This document shows, piece after piece, positions 26,901 through 38,400 of a stretch of DNA of 64,000 nt. How positions within the stretch are numbered: position 1 is the first letter of the stretch; each line of letters opens with the position of its first letter. Both the position numbers and the translations under genes were made by a program. The notes below the pieces were generated by a model. That model was not told the origin of the DNA. It worked only from the letters and a program-made list of their open reading frames with translations, and ran no database searches. This stretch comes from Physella acuta (taxonomy: Eukaryota; Mollusca; Gastropoda; Physidae), in assembly GCF_028476545.1 (NCBI RefSeq), contig NW_026732587.1, positions 62,001-126,000 on the forward strand, read 5' to 3'.

Positions 26901-29900
26901 TGTCTCTAAGAAAAACAAACAGACTTTCCTGCATATTCTTACCAAACAAGCTCACGCAGGGGCTAGGGAAAGTAAGAAATATTTTTATATTTTAGGTTTG
27001 AAGTTTACTTTTGGCTATTACATTCTTAACTTACTTTCAGAATATTATTGAATGATTTTTTAAATATTTGAAGCCAGTAGATTGCTTACCATAAATAATA
27101 TGGCTAAAAACAAGAACCAGTGCCATTAATATAAAAATAACCCTCTTAATTAGTTTGTATAACATATAATTTAAATTTGTTGTTTAGATCTACTAAAAAT
27201 AGTCAGAAAACTTCAAGAAAAAAAAGATTTCAATTTCAACACATTGGATGAGAAGAAAAGATCAGTCCTGCATTACGCTGTCATGTAAGTGTATGCTATC
27301 ATAACTGTATACTGTTGTGTAAGTGTATGTAGTCATGGAAGTGTATGCTATCATATACGTTAACTATATATGCTGTCATGAAAGTGTATGCTGTTAGTTA
27401 TTTACATGTATCCTTTCATTTAAGCGTAAGCTTATAAAAAACTTAGTCACACAACTAAATCTTTTAAATCATTGTAATATTCATGTTGTGATAAATGACA
27501 ATCTATGAAATCATTGTACTGTTCATGTTATAATAAATGACAATCCATTTTGTGTCATTCAGGGGAAACAATGGTGCTCTAAACCAGAGTCATGAACTTG
27601 AGGTCAAGTTCATCCAGCTGGGTGTAAATGTCGGATCAGCTGATATTTATGGAAGGACAGCACTGCATTATGTTTTTAAAAAAGGAAAACGGTAATTGCA
27701 GTGTAACAAGCAACATTTTTTTCTAGTAATGTTTACTTTCTTCTTTAAATATAATAATCGTAAAATGAAATTAAAAAATGAAGCATTAATTTTTTTAACA
27801 AATTAAAATAAATATTTTTATTTAAACAGCTACTCAGCAAATATTTGGAGAACAAATGAAACTAAGGATCCTGTTGAATTAGTCAAATTAATTGGTCGAA
27901 ACATGAGCCAAGAGGAGATCAATCAGCAAGACAGACGTGGATTTACTGCCCTTCATTATGCTGCCCAAAATGGAGCAACAATGTGTTGCATGTATCTTAC
28001 ACTGGTAAACCCACTTGTCAAGTTGAATCTGTTCTCTTTAAAAATATCTGTTCTTAGTGAAGAAAATTCAAACCAATCTCAACATTTGGTTTTTGGTCAT
28101 CGTTTTTAAATTAATTTATTTTGATAATTCTGTACAGCTGATCTCTCTGTTAAATGACAATTTTAAAAAATTAAAGTCTCTGTGATGTCACTATGTCGGG
28201 TGTCACCTGGTGTGGATGGCGGCACACTTGTGTGATGCTACTGTCAGAATATTTTTTTATAAAAGCATTAAAACTAAAGATGTACAATTGCATAAATGCA
28301 GAGATACATTGAAGTAACATGTTGCAATTAAAACTTGACAGGTTTTCTTATCTGTAAACCTAGAAGATAAAGATGGTAACTCTGCACTATCTTTAGCAGT
28401 ACAAAATAAACATGATGGGTTAGTCATCTAGTTTTGCTTTCATTTCTAATATAGGTAATATAGGTATAGCCTACATCGTTATTTACAATTAACTGGAAGA
28501 AAGTTAAAAGAAAATGCCAATGATTTTGTAAATTAAAAATATTTTTTTCAAATTCTCATGATGTATTTTAATTAGAGAAAGACTTGGCATTTAATCAACA
28601 TTGACATTGTTTATCTAAAATTTATATTACCTTCAATCATGAAATAATAGATAAAATATTTTCTTATTAGCTGTTTAAAATCACTTCTAACTTCTTAGCT
28701 CATATTTTTTATTTCCAAAGTTGTGCTACAACATTGATACAGTCTGGTGCCAATCTGAAGTCTAAAGTTGCAGTTATATCTTCACAAGAACTAGAAAAAA
28801 GAAAAATTCAAAAGAAAAAGCTCAAGGAGAATCAAGCAGATGAAGAGGAAGGTAACTACAATTGTGACCCCCCCCCCCCCCCCCATGTAGGGTTTGATCT
28901 GGAAAAAGCATTTTCTTCTAAATATGTTTTTCATTTTTTGCCTTTTGTCATCCCCTAAATGGTGTCATCCAGTGCCCCTCCTCCTGTGTAAGAATCATAA
29001 TTTTTTAATGAAATTAAATAATTTGCTATATTTACTTTAAAAGTTCATTTGTGTATGCTTGTTTTAAAAGAATGCATTAAGTGATAAAGAATACATTTTT
29101 TACTTACTGATCCAATATCTGTTGTTAAACACCACTTGAAAAAAAAAATGTTACTAGAAATTGTGTATTACTACAATTTGTTGCCTTGGTAACACCTATC
29201 TATAATTATTATTTACTTTCTTGCTCTGTTAGATGTTAAAGTGTTCTAAAAATAGGTGTCCTGATTTGTATTTTAGCTGAAAAGGAGATATGGAAGTGGA
29301 AGCCTGCTCTAAATGTGTTGAAAGAAGAAAGTATAAAAACTTTGTCACTTTATCAGGTAAAATTATTACTTTCTTTTTCTCTAATGCATGTAATTGCTTA
29401 TTTGAAGACAGAAACTTTATTCTTAAATTTGAAAAAGTTATCAGTTAATGTGGATTCAAACCTCCAAATTTTATTTGAATTTTATTTTTATGTTACACTG
29501 TTCTTTTAGGCTGCCATTGAGAACAGCCTGAATGGTGTGGCCATGTTTGTTACTGAAGCTGATCAAAGCAGATCTGGGCTGAGTGAACTGGATGCCATTG
29601 TTGTAAGTCCTAGGTTATGGTTAGATGCCACTGTTGTAAGTACTATTTTAGGGTTAGATTCTACTGTTGTAAGTTCTAGGTTAGGGTTAGATGCCATTGT
29701 TGTAAGTACTATTTTAGGGTTAGATTCTACTGTTGTAAGTTCTAGGTTAGGGTTAGATGGCTTTTTGTAATACTGGCCTAGGGTTAGACACCTTTGTTAC
29801 CCTTATTTTGGCTAGATTATGTTGTTTAAAAACTAGCTTATGTGAACAAGATAACATACACCTATTTCTTGTTCCAGATTTGCATAAAATCCTGCAAGTT

Positions 29901-32900
29901 CAATATTGCTTTGCGACTGCTGTGCACTACAACCAACCTGAGTATTCTGACAGAGCTTAGAGAACACGAGCGCAACTTGCTGCATGTTTTAGCTCTCAGC
30001 TGTGAAAATGTTGCAGTGAATGATGCTCCTGTCATAATAAAGGTTCTAACTATCTCATAGTTAATCAACTAACATAATATTTAAAGGCAATAGTTATAGG
30101 GGAAAAAATATAAGCCCACTTCTATATTTAAATAAAGTATTTTTAAAAACCTGATGCTTAAAATATAGTTGTTTTTGTTTAAACTTATGGAATATCTTTT
30201 TTTTTAAACTAGTAGACAATTTGGCTTAAACTATATAACATTTTACTTATCTAATAAAGTAAAATATCAAAGTATTAACTATTTACTTTGATACATAAAC
30301 AGGCTGCTGTGATAAGTATGGCTAGTGCTTTATTTTATGACCATTGTTTCTACTGTTCCAGATTGCTGAGTTCCTAGTACTTGCAGGTGTTTCAGTGAAA
30401 AAGCCTGACATGTTTAACTGCTCTCCCATTCTTTATGCTGTCTTGAACAGAATGTTTGCATTAGCTGATTTCTTAGCAGGTATAGGTTACATAATACTTA
30501 ATCATTTAATATTAATTATTTATATTAATTATGTATATGTTACATAATACTTAATAATTTAATATTAATTATTTATATTAATTAATTATGTATATGTTAC
30601 ATAATACTTAATCATTTAATATTAATTAATTATTTATATTAATTAATTATGTATATGATTGGAGTGTAAAAAAATATTTGGTTTTTGCCCCAATGCTTAT
30701 AGACTAAAATATTTTTGCTTCATTTAGAAAAGGACAAGGGGTATAATGTAAACTACACAGATGGTTTTAAGAGGTCATATTTAGCAGCTGCTCTATGGAA
30801 GTGCCAGTCAAAGGGGATATGTGGACCTACATGGTAAGTCTTGGTACATTTAATTGAAGAAAATAACTTATTAATACTACAATGAAAGAAATTATTGTGT
30901 CTATAAATTATATGTAGTAATTAAAATATTACCTAAAATGTTACAAATTACAATACAAAATATTAACATTGTAAATAACTGTGACTTTTTCAGTTTCTTT
31001 TTAAAATATGCCTGATTGACAAACTTTCTGTTACTAACTTATTGTTCAGGAACTTTCTGGAAAAGATGATTAAAAATGGAATAAACATTAACCAGCATAT
31101 TGACCTCCCCTTAAACCCAGAGTTTGCTTCCCTTGTTAGTGGAAACAATAAACTTGATCCTGACTACTGGCAAAGGTTTGTACTAGATTTTTTTTTATGC
31201 CAATGTTCTTTATCTTGTCATTTGTTTGATATTCTATAAAAAGTTTGATTTGATTAAGTTATAACTTGAAATATGTTATGTCTTAAATATAAATCTTTCA
31301 ATGTAAACATTTACTGTGGTGGTAACAGTTTTATGGCTTAATTCTTTCCAATAGCTATCCAGACAACAAGACCACTGCACTTATTGCAGCCATATCTTGC
31401 AACTGCTTCACAGTGTCACAAAGTTTGTTGAAACTAGGAGCCGACCCCAACAAAACAGATGGAGACGATATTTCTCCACTCATGCATGCAGTTATTCAGG
31501 TAGGTGTCTACCGACCAATCAAATGTTTAAATGAAATTTTCTATTGTTTCATCAAAAACATTGAAAACACTTGAAAATATTAACTGACCTATTTTCCCAA
31601 CGTTCATGCACAGGGTAAAGTGAATCATGTCAAGCAGATTTTGAACTATGAGTTTGACCCAAATAAACCAGAGGAGACAAAGACAGCTGCCACAAAGAAG
31701 GTCAAAAACTGGAACAAAAAAGCTGCCTTCAAGCTAAAGGTGACCGAGGAGAGTAGTGAGAGCAGTGAGGAAGAGGATGAGGAAAGTATGGATGAAGATG
31801 AGCAAAACAGCGATGATGACCAGAAGAATCCAGGTGAGTGGTTTTCTAACCCAGGTGGTTTGATGTTAAAGACTTGAAATAATTTGTGATACTGTAATTA
31901 TATTTCTACTCGATAATGAATAGTAATTATAACATTGGTTATAAAAGAAAATATAGATGAAGATGTGGATAACAGCAATGTAAGTTAAAATTATTTCATA
32001 GACCATACTTGTTGGTCCCATATGGATGGATTCAAAATAAGACAAACAAGCCGACCCGCGGCATATCATACGCCGCTATTTAGTTGTTTTATTTTCTACT
32101 TTTCAGTAATTCATAATTTGTGAATTTGACAGAACCAATGCTGCCACTGAAAATATTTGCTTTAAAACACTATCAGTAGGTCGTTAAGGACGATACTACC
32201 CCTACCCTACACCCCCCCCCCCTCGTGAAAGCAGCCTCTTCTTAGTTACCTCCCCATAGTTTAAAATCGTTTCAAACTAAATTATCTGCCCCTAATAGCC
32301 GTCACTAAACCCAGCTCTGCTTGTAAACAGCGTGAACCACAGCTCACCAGACCATGTAGGGGTGGGGAGGTAGGGAGCGCGGTTACAGCTTGTTTTCTAG
32401 CATCTCCCAGAAGAGAATTATATATATAGATGCTTATACGTGGTAATTTTATATGCAAAATTATCTTCCTACAGTGACTTCATTGGCAACAGACCTTATT
32501 AATTATTGCTTGCTGCTTCCTTAAAAAATAATTTTTGTTTATAATTCTTTGCTCATTTCCTTTTTTAAATATTTGTACCACAATAATGACTGATTTATTA
32601 ATAAAATACTGTTTCCAATTTAGAATTTAGGCCAGTTAAGAAGACAAGCAATGTAAACCTGGCATACAAAGATAACAAAGGATGGACAGCACTTCACTAC
32701 ACCTGCAGGACACATGCCACTGGCACTTTTGATAATGCTGAAATTGCTTTTGTGCTGGTGAAGGCCGGTGCTAAACTGACAGTAGATTTCTCAGGGCTAA
32801 ACCCCTATCAATTGGCACTGAAGACAGGGGCAGATAATGTGGCTAATGTATTGAGAATGCATTTCAATTTAACACAACAAAACAAGGTAAACAAATTTAC

Positions 32901-35900
32901 TGAAGTTTGGTTTATTAAATAATTTCTCATTTGTGAAGGAGTTTTATTCTTTTTTAATAAAATTTATAAAAGTTGAAATTATTTCCATCTTTAAAAATTA
33001 TATTTATGTTGTTAGATAAATGATTTTAAAAATTAAATATTTTATTAATAGGCCTAATAATAATGTATTTATTTATATTTCTTTCTTTTAAAAAAATAAT
33101 AGCAGATTAATTGTGCTTGGGTGAAACACAATAACACAGCAATCATATTGTTTTATAGTAAAATTCTTTGTGTTTTTTCACATTAAAAATGTATCAGAAT
33201 TTTAAAATTTTATTTACAGAAGGCAAGGACTGAAAGAGACTCTCATATAAAGGATAATTTACCTCATTCACTAAAAAATGTACCAGATTTTAAAGATGCT
33301 GCAGACAAAGTTTTACAAGTGCATGATTTAAATATGGATGTGGACGACACTGAACTCCACCTAGTGGATTCTAACTGTAACATCAAAAATGGGTTTGTCA
33401 AGAAAACATTTTCTAACTTTCACCTTTTACAACTATAAATATGATGGAATGAATATTATTATAAAATTATAATTTATAAACACCTAATCTATAGTTTCAG
33501 TATTTATAAATTGAAATAATTTTTTAAAAAAATACTTAGTTTCAAAGTTTTATTTATTTTAGCTATTTTTTTAAAAAATGTGTTTGATCGTATTCAAAAC
33601 TTATAAAAAAAAATTCCAATTCCCTCTGTTTTCAGGGAGCTTGTTAAAGATGAACAGCTTGGGTTATTCTATGATGTTCTTCTGACAAAAGTTGATGTCA
33701 AACAAGGAGAATGGGGTCTATACAACTTTTATCAAATTCAGGTGATTTTTTTTTCTGTGTGCTTCAATGTAGTTTTGAATAGCCAGTATATTGTGCATCG
33801 CTTTTACTATTAGCTAGATCTAATTAATCATCCAATTATCTACATCTGAAATAAATGTAAAAAAATTTGTATAATGTTACTAAGATGGCTGTTATAAAAT
33901 ATGTTTTCCTGTTTAACCCATTTAAAAAATATTTCTTCTCTTGTTATTTTTAAAACTCAATTTAGAAAATCTAAAATTTTAAAAACTCTTTCTTATTTCA
34001 GCTTGTATTTCAACCCAGCAAATCGTTGTATATTTTGTTTACAAGATGGGGTCGCATAGAGGACAAAGGTCAGTTCCAGCATACACCATTCCCTGATAGG
34101 GAACAGGCGGTGAAGGAATTCATGAAAATATTTAGAGAGAAGAGTGGGAATAAATGGATTGACATCAAGAAGTGAGTACATTTTAGTAGTATAGTGACAA
34201 TATTGAGAACATTTTAGTAGTATAGTGACAATATTGAGAAGATTTTAGTAGTATAGTGACAATATTGAGAACATTTTAGTAGTATAGTGACGATATTAAG
34301 AACATTTTATAGTAAAGTGACAATATTAAGAACATTTTAGTAGTAAAGTGACAATATTAAGTACATTTTAGTAGTATGGTGACGATATTATGAACATTTT
34401 AGTAGTTTGGAGACAATTTTAAGAACATTTAATAAGTTTGATGACAGTATGAATACATTTTAGTAGGTTGGTGATAATGAAAGTATATTTTAGTAGTATG
34501 GTGAAAGAATAAGTACTTTTACAACAGCTGTTTGTTATGTATAAGTTTGCCTGATGTTTTGTCAACATTGTATGAAATTGTGTTCAGCTTTGAAAGAAAA
34601 CCAAACAAGTACAGGCTTGTTGAAGACAACGCCAGGAAAACTCAACCCCCACAGAAGGACCTTGACATTGACCTCACTAGCAGTACTCCATCAGTTCTGC
34701 CCAAATATGTATATCAACTCATCAAAACTATGGTAAGCCTTGCTTTATCAGCTCATCAAAACTATAGTAAGTCTTGCTATCAAGTTTAAAAACTTTTGTG
34801 AAGTTTAGAGATTATTCCATGATATGACACAAGTTTAGAGATTTTCCATTAAATGACTTTATTTTATTGTTTATTTAGATGAACCCCAAGGAGATGCAGC
34901 TGTCTGTCAACAAGACCAAATGTCTGAACATTCAATCACAGACATTTGGCAACTTGAACAAAGAGACCTTACTGCGAGGGAAAGAGCTTCTAGAACAAAT
35001 AGAGTAAGTTAAAAACTTTGACTGATTTCAATAATAGATATAAAATTGGTGGGGTGAAAGATCTAAGTTTTTAAAATCGCTTCGAAAACCTCATGTTGAT
35101 TTTGTTTTATTTGTGCTCATAACAAAAAGAAACAACATAATCCAGTTATTTTAAAACAAATTATAGTTCTAATTCTATGCAGAAAACTTTATTTATTATT
35201 TCAGAAAATTTGTTGACAAGGTAGAAGAATTTAGGTCAGCACCACACTCAGAGGTTGAAAAGAAGGAACTGAGGGAAGCTTACCAAGCAAATTTAGAAAA
35301 AGTAATATCATAAATATATTTATTTTAATTATATATATTATAAGCCTATTATAGAGGAAGATGTGAGAGAGAGTAACCATTTTTAACCAATATCTGTCCT
35401 CAGATAGCAGAACTAAGCAATGAATACTTTCATCTGCTACCCTGTAAAAACTTTTCTTATGAGAAGATCCGACCTTTGGACAAACGTCAAAAACTGATGG
35501 GCCAGATGTACAGCATCAGCAACCTCCTTGATTATGAGGTGGCCTGTAAGATGCTCTTGGCAGCCATGCACTTTAAAACAGGTCAAATATTGTTTGTGAA
35601 TTGTCAACACAGATCAAACTATTTCTTCTTAATGTGTTTTCTATCTTTTTAAAATTATTTTTGACCATCCCCATAAAATTTTCTTGGTTTAAAGTTACAC
35701 TTTTGTTGGCTGGTATCCCATTCACTCCCCCTCCCTCCTGTTTTACCAATATAGCATAATTTCAATGTCACAGTTCTGTGGGGCCTGATGGCATGTCAGA
35801 TTCAATTAGTGATCAGACATGAACACATATGCCCTTCCCTCTCCGGTCACTCTAGGTTACATGCCAGGCATATGAAATGGAGGGGAGCTCTGCTTGTGCA

Positions 35901-37809
35901 GTTGAAAGCTAGTCTAAGGATGAGGTAGACGTGTTTAATACAGCATACTGCTTAAGTGTGTAGTTGGTTTGCTGAGGTTTTGTAAACCTTCTTGTCCAAG
36001 AAGGATGCACAGATAATGAGAACAAACAGTGAATAACAACTGTAATCACCCTCAGTTCTCCCATAACACATGTCTAGTTAGTTCCAGCATTAAGCTATTG
36101 TTAAGCCTCATAAAGACAGTGTCTGAATATCAATTTTGTTCACAGAGTACAACCCTGTGGACTACGTGTATGCCAGCTTGGGTTGCCAGGTGGAGATGAT
36201 GAGCCAGGATGATGCCATGTCTCAAATGATTCTTAAATATATTTACCTAACTGGTCCAGGTATTTTATTTTTCTAATTTTGTTTCCTTGGATTTTTCCTC
36301 TAATTTTTGCATGTTTTTATTCTGTTTTTGTCTACTAGAGTAAAATACAAATTAAAATTGCTCTCAAATGTATCCATTAACTAATCAGGCCAAAATAAAC
36401 TCAACTGTTTTGTTGTTCTTAAACTTAAATAATGTCTGTTTAGATGATACACATTTGAATCATATTGGGTAGGAAATTACTTAATTTAAATATTCCCTTT
36501 ATTTACGCAGAAAAGTTATCAATTTTCTTGGTTTCAATTTAAGTTGTTTTTTTACAGACTTATGAATAAATACCAATGTGTTATTTTACTCCAGGTTATA
36601 AAGTAAACAGCATTTACAAAGTACACAGACAAGGTGAGGAGCAAAGGTTAAAGGCTACTGGTCTGGGCAACAGGCGTCTACTGTGGCATGGGAGCAACAC
36701 TTGCAACCTGCTGAGTATTTTAAACAGAGGCTTGCTGGTGGCTCCACCTGAGGCCAGAATGTCTGGCTGGGCCTACGGAAAAGTAAACAAACTTTACACA
36801 TTTAAAACTTTATTTTAACTGCGCTTTTAAAAGTTTAAGTTTTAGTTTCCTCATTCTCACACAATATACACACTTAAAAAAAATTGTACATGTATTGTTT
36901 AATATGTGAGGATAGTAACGGAAAATTTATTTTTCCAGGGCATCTACTTGTCAGATTCATTCAATAAAAGTGCCAGCTATGTGTGGTCAGATTCAGGAAA
37001 CATGTATATGTTACTGTGTGAGGTATGTGTAGATGACATAATCACTTGCTAAACGTAGCTTAAAATTTGCCTTAAAATAACTCAGTAGGCTTATTAGGCA
37101 ATGGTAGAAAATGATCCACAAAGTGCAGAGTGTCTAAAAACTTTTCTTACAAATAGACCTCACGTTTGACATGTGTTAGAATTTAGCCAATCCACTTTTA
37201 AACAGTACCCAATATTTTGTATCTATTGATACCAACCAGCAAAATTTATTTGCCATTTGATCATTGAAATAATTTTTTTTTCTCCATTGACTGAAGAGCA
37301 ATTTAAATTAACTGAATCATAGCAGTCAGTTTAAATTTGCCAAGATCAAAATTCAGTTGCAGATAGAAATTTGTGATTAACTTTCTATTTTAAAAATATT
37401 TTCACCATTATTTTTAGTCAACTTACATCACTTTAATGTAACAGGTAGCTTTAGGGGAAATAAAAGACTACTATAAAGAACAAAGGGCAGGTAATGCACA
37501 GAAAAACAGTGACAAGTCCTACAACTCTGTTGTTGTCCAAAGTCATCCATATTGCTTCAGTCCATCGGATTGGTTCATCTTACCCTCAGGTAACTTCACC
37601 CTAGTCTAACTGTGCTCGTAGAATTAAATTTTGATATTAATTTTTTTAAAAGAGTTACACATTTACTGAAACTTTCTTTGATGACAGGTGTGAGCATTGC
37701 CCAAAACTCATCGCAGGCGAGTCACATAACAAACAGCATCATGACGGAGTACATTGTTTCTGATCCAGCACAAGTCTGTTTACGTTATCTTGTGCAGTTT
37801 AAAAAATAG
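14075..37809 (+). CDS. ankyrin-repeat WGR-domain poly(ADP-ribose) polymerase
   Basis: About 56 coding exons give roughly 2,500 residues. Order: Ser/Lys-rich N-terminus, an unassigned globular segment, basic linker, many ankyrin repeats, an acidic insert, WGR domain, PARP regulatory helices and an ADP-ribosyltransferase domain at the C-terminus. It should use NAD+ to attach ADP-ribose to proteins. His (HGS), Tyr (KSASY) and Glu (MTEYIV) of the H-Y-E triad are all present, so polymerising activity is expected. Human tankyrases lack WGR and human PARP1-3 lack ankyrins; the nearest arrangement I know is nematode PME-5. The start ATG (14075) is in a 12-nt coding exon ending at 14086 whose phase fits the exon at 15273. 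The block entries below list the exons. A poly(A) signal, AATAAA, lies at 38395. Nuclear or chromatin function is inferred from WGR. Confidence 0.9.
14283..15000 (+). mobile_element. TIR element carrying telomere-like repeats (718 bp)
   Basis: Lies in an intron. The inverted ends read GGGAACAGGGCATTTCCCCC and, on the other strand, GGCTACAGGACATTACCCCC (16 of 20 match). Both sides carry ATCTATGTG (14274-14282 and 15001-15009), a perfect 9-bp target duplication. Mutator-like elements make 9-bp duplications, so a non-autonomous MULE-type element is the best guess. Both arms are built of repeated CCCCC-TAATTAC / GGGGGTAATTG blocks. The centre (about 14428-14760) is GGGCTA, GGGTTA and GGTTTA hexamers. 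There is no coding capacity. Confidence 0.8.
18280..20139 (+). CDS. ANK-PARP exons, linker block before the main ankyrins
   Basis: Exons 18280-18452, 18616-18703, 18891-19013, 19201-19326 and 20062-20139. The start, NPHTPYHAAAQVQDMAVF, reads like a diverged ankyrin repeat. The following residues (YNRRSLGIHFIRKI, YYDNDYAKGVTSFDLDPALL, DVFDPQDVHELLLKGKHQIA) have no repeat character that I can assign. All junctions are GT-AG and in phase. Confidence 0.75.
19480..20055 (+). repeat. 47-bp intronic minisatellite, about 12 copies
   Basis: Unit includes AATAATCTTACAACTATTTA and a TTTTTTGATAATTCATCC segment. It ends only about 10 bases before the acceptor at 20061, where the last partial unit (CTTACAACTATTCAATTCGCAG) merges into the splice site. 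Confidence 0.9.
20490..25022 (+). CDS. ANK-PARP exons, first ankyrin array
   Basis: Exons 20490-20653, 20965-21074, 21264-21367, 21514-21670, 21879-22087, 22477-22576, 22844-22971, 23429-23479, 24047-24160, 24385-24546, 24688-24783, 24909-25022. Consecutive ankyrin signatures are plain: LTPIHCAAANP, NRPIHFAAACS, LIPLHYAVKANRPQNVELLL, KTPLHLAAEY, ADVNAK, TTPLMIAAAQGNLRMVRLLV, NSPLHYAAAYGWFFTTKLLL, RTPLHYLADAY, AELLLKHGCDL and FTPLHLACRV. I count at least nine repeats, some with insertions. Such arrays are protein-docking surfaces. In tankyrases they bind substrate peptides, but substrates here cannot be deduced. Confidence 0.85.
25208..28418 (+). CDS. ANK-PARP exons, second ankyrin array
   Basis: Exons 25208-25283, 25426-25631, 25763-25860, 26808-26971, 27188-27284, 27563-27691, 27830-28004 and 28342-28418. 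Ankyrin elements include FKELVNRGADLNLVDEYGNT, MICKLIELGCDTKCVS, TFLHILTKQAH, RSVLHYAVMGNNGALN, RTALHYVFKKGKR, FTALHYAAQNGATMCCMYL and LEDKDGNSALSLAVQNKHDG. The 947-bp intron between 25860 and 26808 holds nothing recognised. Confidence 0.85.
27277..27400 (+). repeat. donor-anchored 18-bp minisatellite
   Basis: The exon ends GCTGTCAT and the intron opens GTAAGTGTATGCTATCAT; this 18-bp unit is repeated with decay about five times (GTAAGTGTATGTAGTCAT, GGAAGTGTATGCTATCAT, ATGCTGTCATGAAAGTG). A second perfect GTAAGTGTATG donor lies about 34 bases into the intron. Confidence 0.75.
28721..31833 (+). CDS. ANK-PARP exons, third ankyrin array and acidic insert
   Basis: Exons 28721-28851, 29277-29356, 29510-29602, 29878-30042, 30362-30479, 30728-30833, 31050-31175, 31355-31499 and 31614-31833. 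Ankyrin-like elements continue (ATTLIQSGANLKSK, ERNLLHVLALS, IAEFLVLAGVSVKK, CSPILYAVLNRMFALADFL, TTALIAAISCNCFTVSQSLL, ISPLMHAVIQGKVNHV). A Lys/Glu-rich coiled-coil-like stretch (LEKRKIQKKKLKENQADEEE) sits near 28790-28850. The last exon ends in a highly acidic run, ESSEEEDEESMDEDEQNSDD, probably an exposed linker. Confidence 0.8.
29585..29800 (+). repeat. donor-anchored 33-bp minisatellite, in frame
   Basis: Starts inside the exon end at 29602. GTAAGT donors occur at 29603, 29636, 29669, 29702 and 29735, exactly 33 bases apart, each preceded by TGTT. The frame stays open through all units, encoding 11-residue repeats such as VVSTILGLDST. Units alternate two subtypes (GATGCCA and GATTCTA). 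Confidence 0.9.
30480..30656 (+). repeat. donor-anchored ~55-bp minisatellite
   Basis: The unit begins at the first intron base: GTATAGGTTACATAATACTT, then GTATATGTTACATAATACTT twice more, each followed by AATATTAATT-rich sequence. Three copies plus a partial one. Confidence 0.85.
31948..31979 (+). other. candidate 32-nt alternative (poison) exon
   Basis: Acceptor TTATAAAAG and donor GTAAGT bracket 32 bases that continue the preceding acidic reading frame (ENIDEDVDNSN). Inclusion would shift the next exon (32624) and stop after ten codons. It could be a regulated non-productive exon or chance. Confidence 0.25.
32624..33392 (+). CDS. ANK-PARP exons, last ankyrin pair and pre-WGR linker
   Basis: Exons 32624-32886 and 33220-33392. 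The first gives DNKGWTALHYTCRTHATG, VLVKAGAKLTVD and LNPYQLALKTGADNVANVLR, two final ankyrin repeats. The second is a polar linker leading into WGR. The intron upstream (31834-32623) shows only a C-run near 32215 and the candidate microexon at 31948. Confidence 0.85.
33636..34171 (+). CDS. ANK-PARP exons, WGR domain
   Basis: Exons 33636-33741 and 34002-34171. They encode DVKQGEWGLYNFYQIQ, LYILFTRWGRIEDKGQFQ and REQAVKEFMKIFREKSGNKW. The RWGR core with the flanking FYQIQ and FxKIFxxKxGNxW pattern is the WGR family signature of PARP1-3, where the domain binds DNA and contacts the catalytic part. DNA-strand-break sensing here is inference. Confidence 0.92.
34172..34510 (+). repeat. donor-anchored 31-bp minisatellite, about 10 copies
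   Basis: The first unit begins inside the donor (GT/GAGTACATTTTAGTAG). Further units, GAGAACATTTTAGTAGTATA plus GTGACAATATT, run through most of the intron with increasing decay. Confidence 0.85.
34588..35581 (+). CDS. ANK-PARP exons, PARP regulatory helical domain
   Basis: Exons 34588-34732, 34879-35003, 35205-35301 and 35404-35581. The sequence runs from LPKYVYQLIKTMMNPKEMQ through KCLNIQSQTFGNLNKETLLR to ISNLLDYEVACKMLLAAMHF. This matches the autoinhibitory helical subdomain that precedes the ART fold in PARP1-3, which supports placing this enzyme with the DNA-damage PARPs and not with the tankyrases, which lack this subdomain. Confidence 0.88.
36146..37809 (+). CDS. ANK-PARP exons, ADP-ribosyltransferase catalytic domain
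   Basis: Exons 36146-36259, 36595-36782, 36939-37022, 37445-37589 and 37689-37809 (TAG). Key residues: His of RLLWHGSN at 36687-36689, Tyr of KSASYVW at 36978-36980, Glu of MTEYIVSDPAQVCLRYL at 37747-37749. LVAPPEA and GKGIYLSDSFNKSASY match the PARP signature. The chain ends nine residues after the last strand (RYLVQFKK), without extension. Position and order equal those of PARP1. Confidence 0.95.
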
Positions 37810-38394
37810 TTTCAACAACTGCATTCTGGGACAGCAGCAACTAAACAATGTTAATACCATTTTGAATGAAATAATTTAATATTGATCTCCAAGTTTTAGT
37901 CATGTTATTTGCTCATTTTATTTGAATCATAACTATTATATGAATTTTAAAGCTCTTTTAGTTTTTCTGTAGTTGATTGTATAAAGTAATAAAGCTTCTA
38001 GCCACAGATATTCCTCTGTATATCTCTGCACGACTTTTGTAGGCCAATAGGTTGGTGTGGTATATAGAGTGATGCTCAACAACTTGCTACAGCTGAAATT
38101 ATTTGTTTGATACCAGCTTGGTTTAGTTATTACATTTTCAGTCTGTGATTGTACTGTGTGATGTAAAATGCGATCCATTTTGTAAAATATGTGGTCTGCT
38201 ACAAATTGAGTGATGTAAAATTGTATACATTTTGTAAAATGTGTGGTGTGATGTAAAATGTAAACAAATTGTTTGATGTGATACAAATTGTATTTTGTAA
38301 AAATTTGATAATAAATGTAATTACAGCAGTAAGCTGAAATGATTGATGGTTATTCATGTTGTATTTTATTTTACTTTTTAATTTTTCCCCTTGA

Positions 38395-38400
38395 AATAAA
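38395..38400 (+). terminator. poly(A) signal of the ANK-PARP gene
   Basis: AATAAA 586 bases after the TAG. A weaker alternative AATAAA lies near 37987. The 3' UTR is rich in repeated GTGTGATGTAAAATG motifs (38150-38300). Confidence 0.5.

Noticed and set aside
28180-28985. Possible fragments of the GGTGTCACC-type MITE (28195-28230 and 28947-28985)
   Set aside because: Only short internal motifs match the 39763 element; no inverted ends or target duplication were found.
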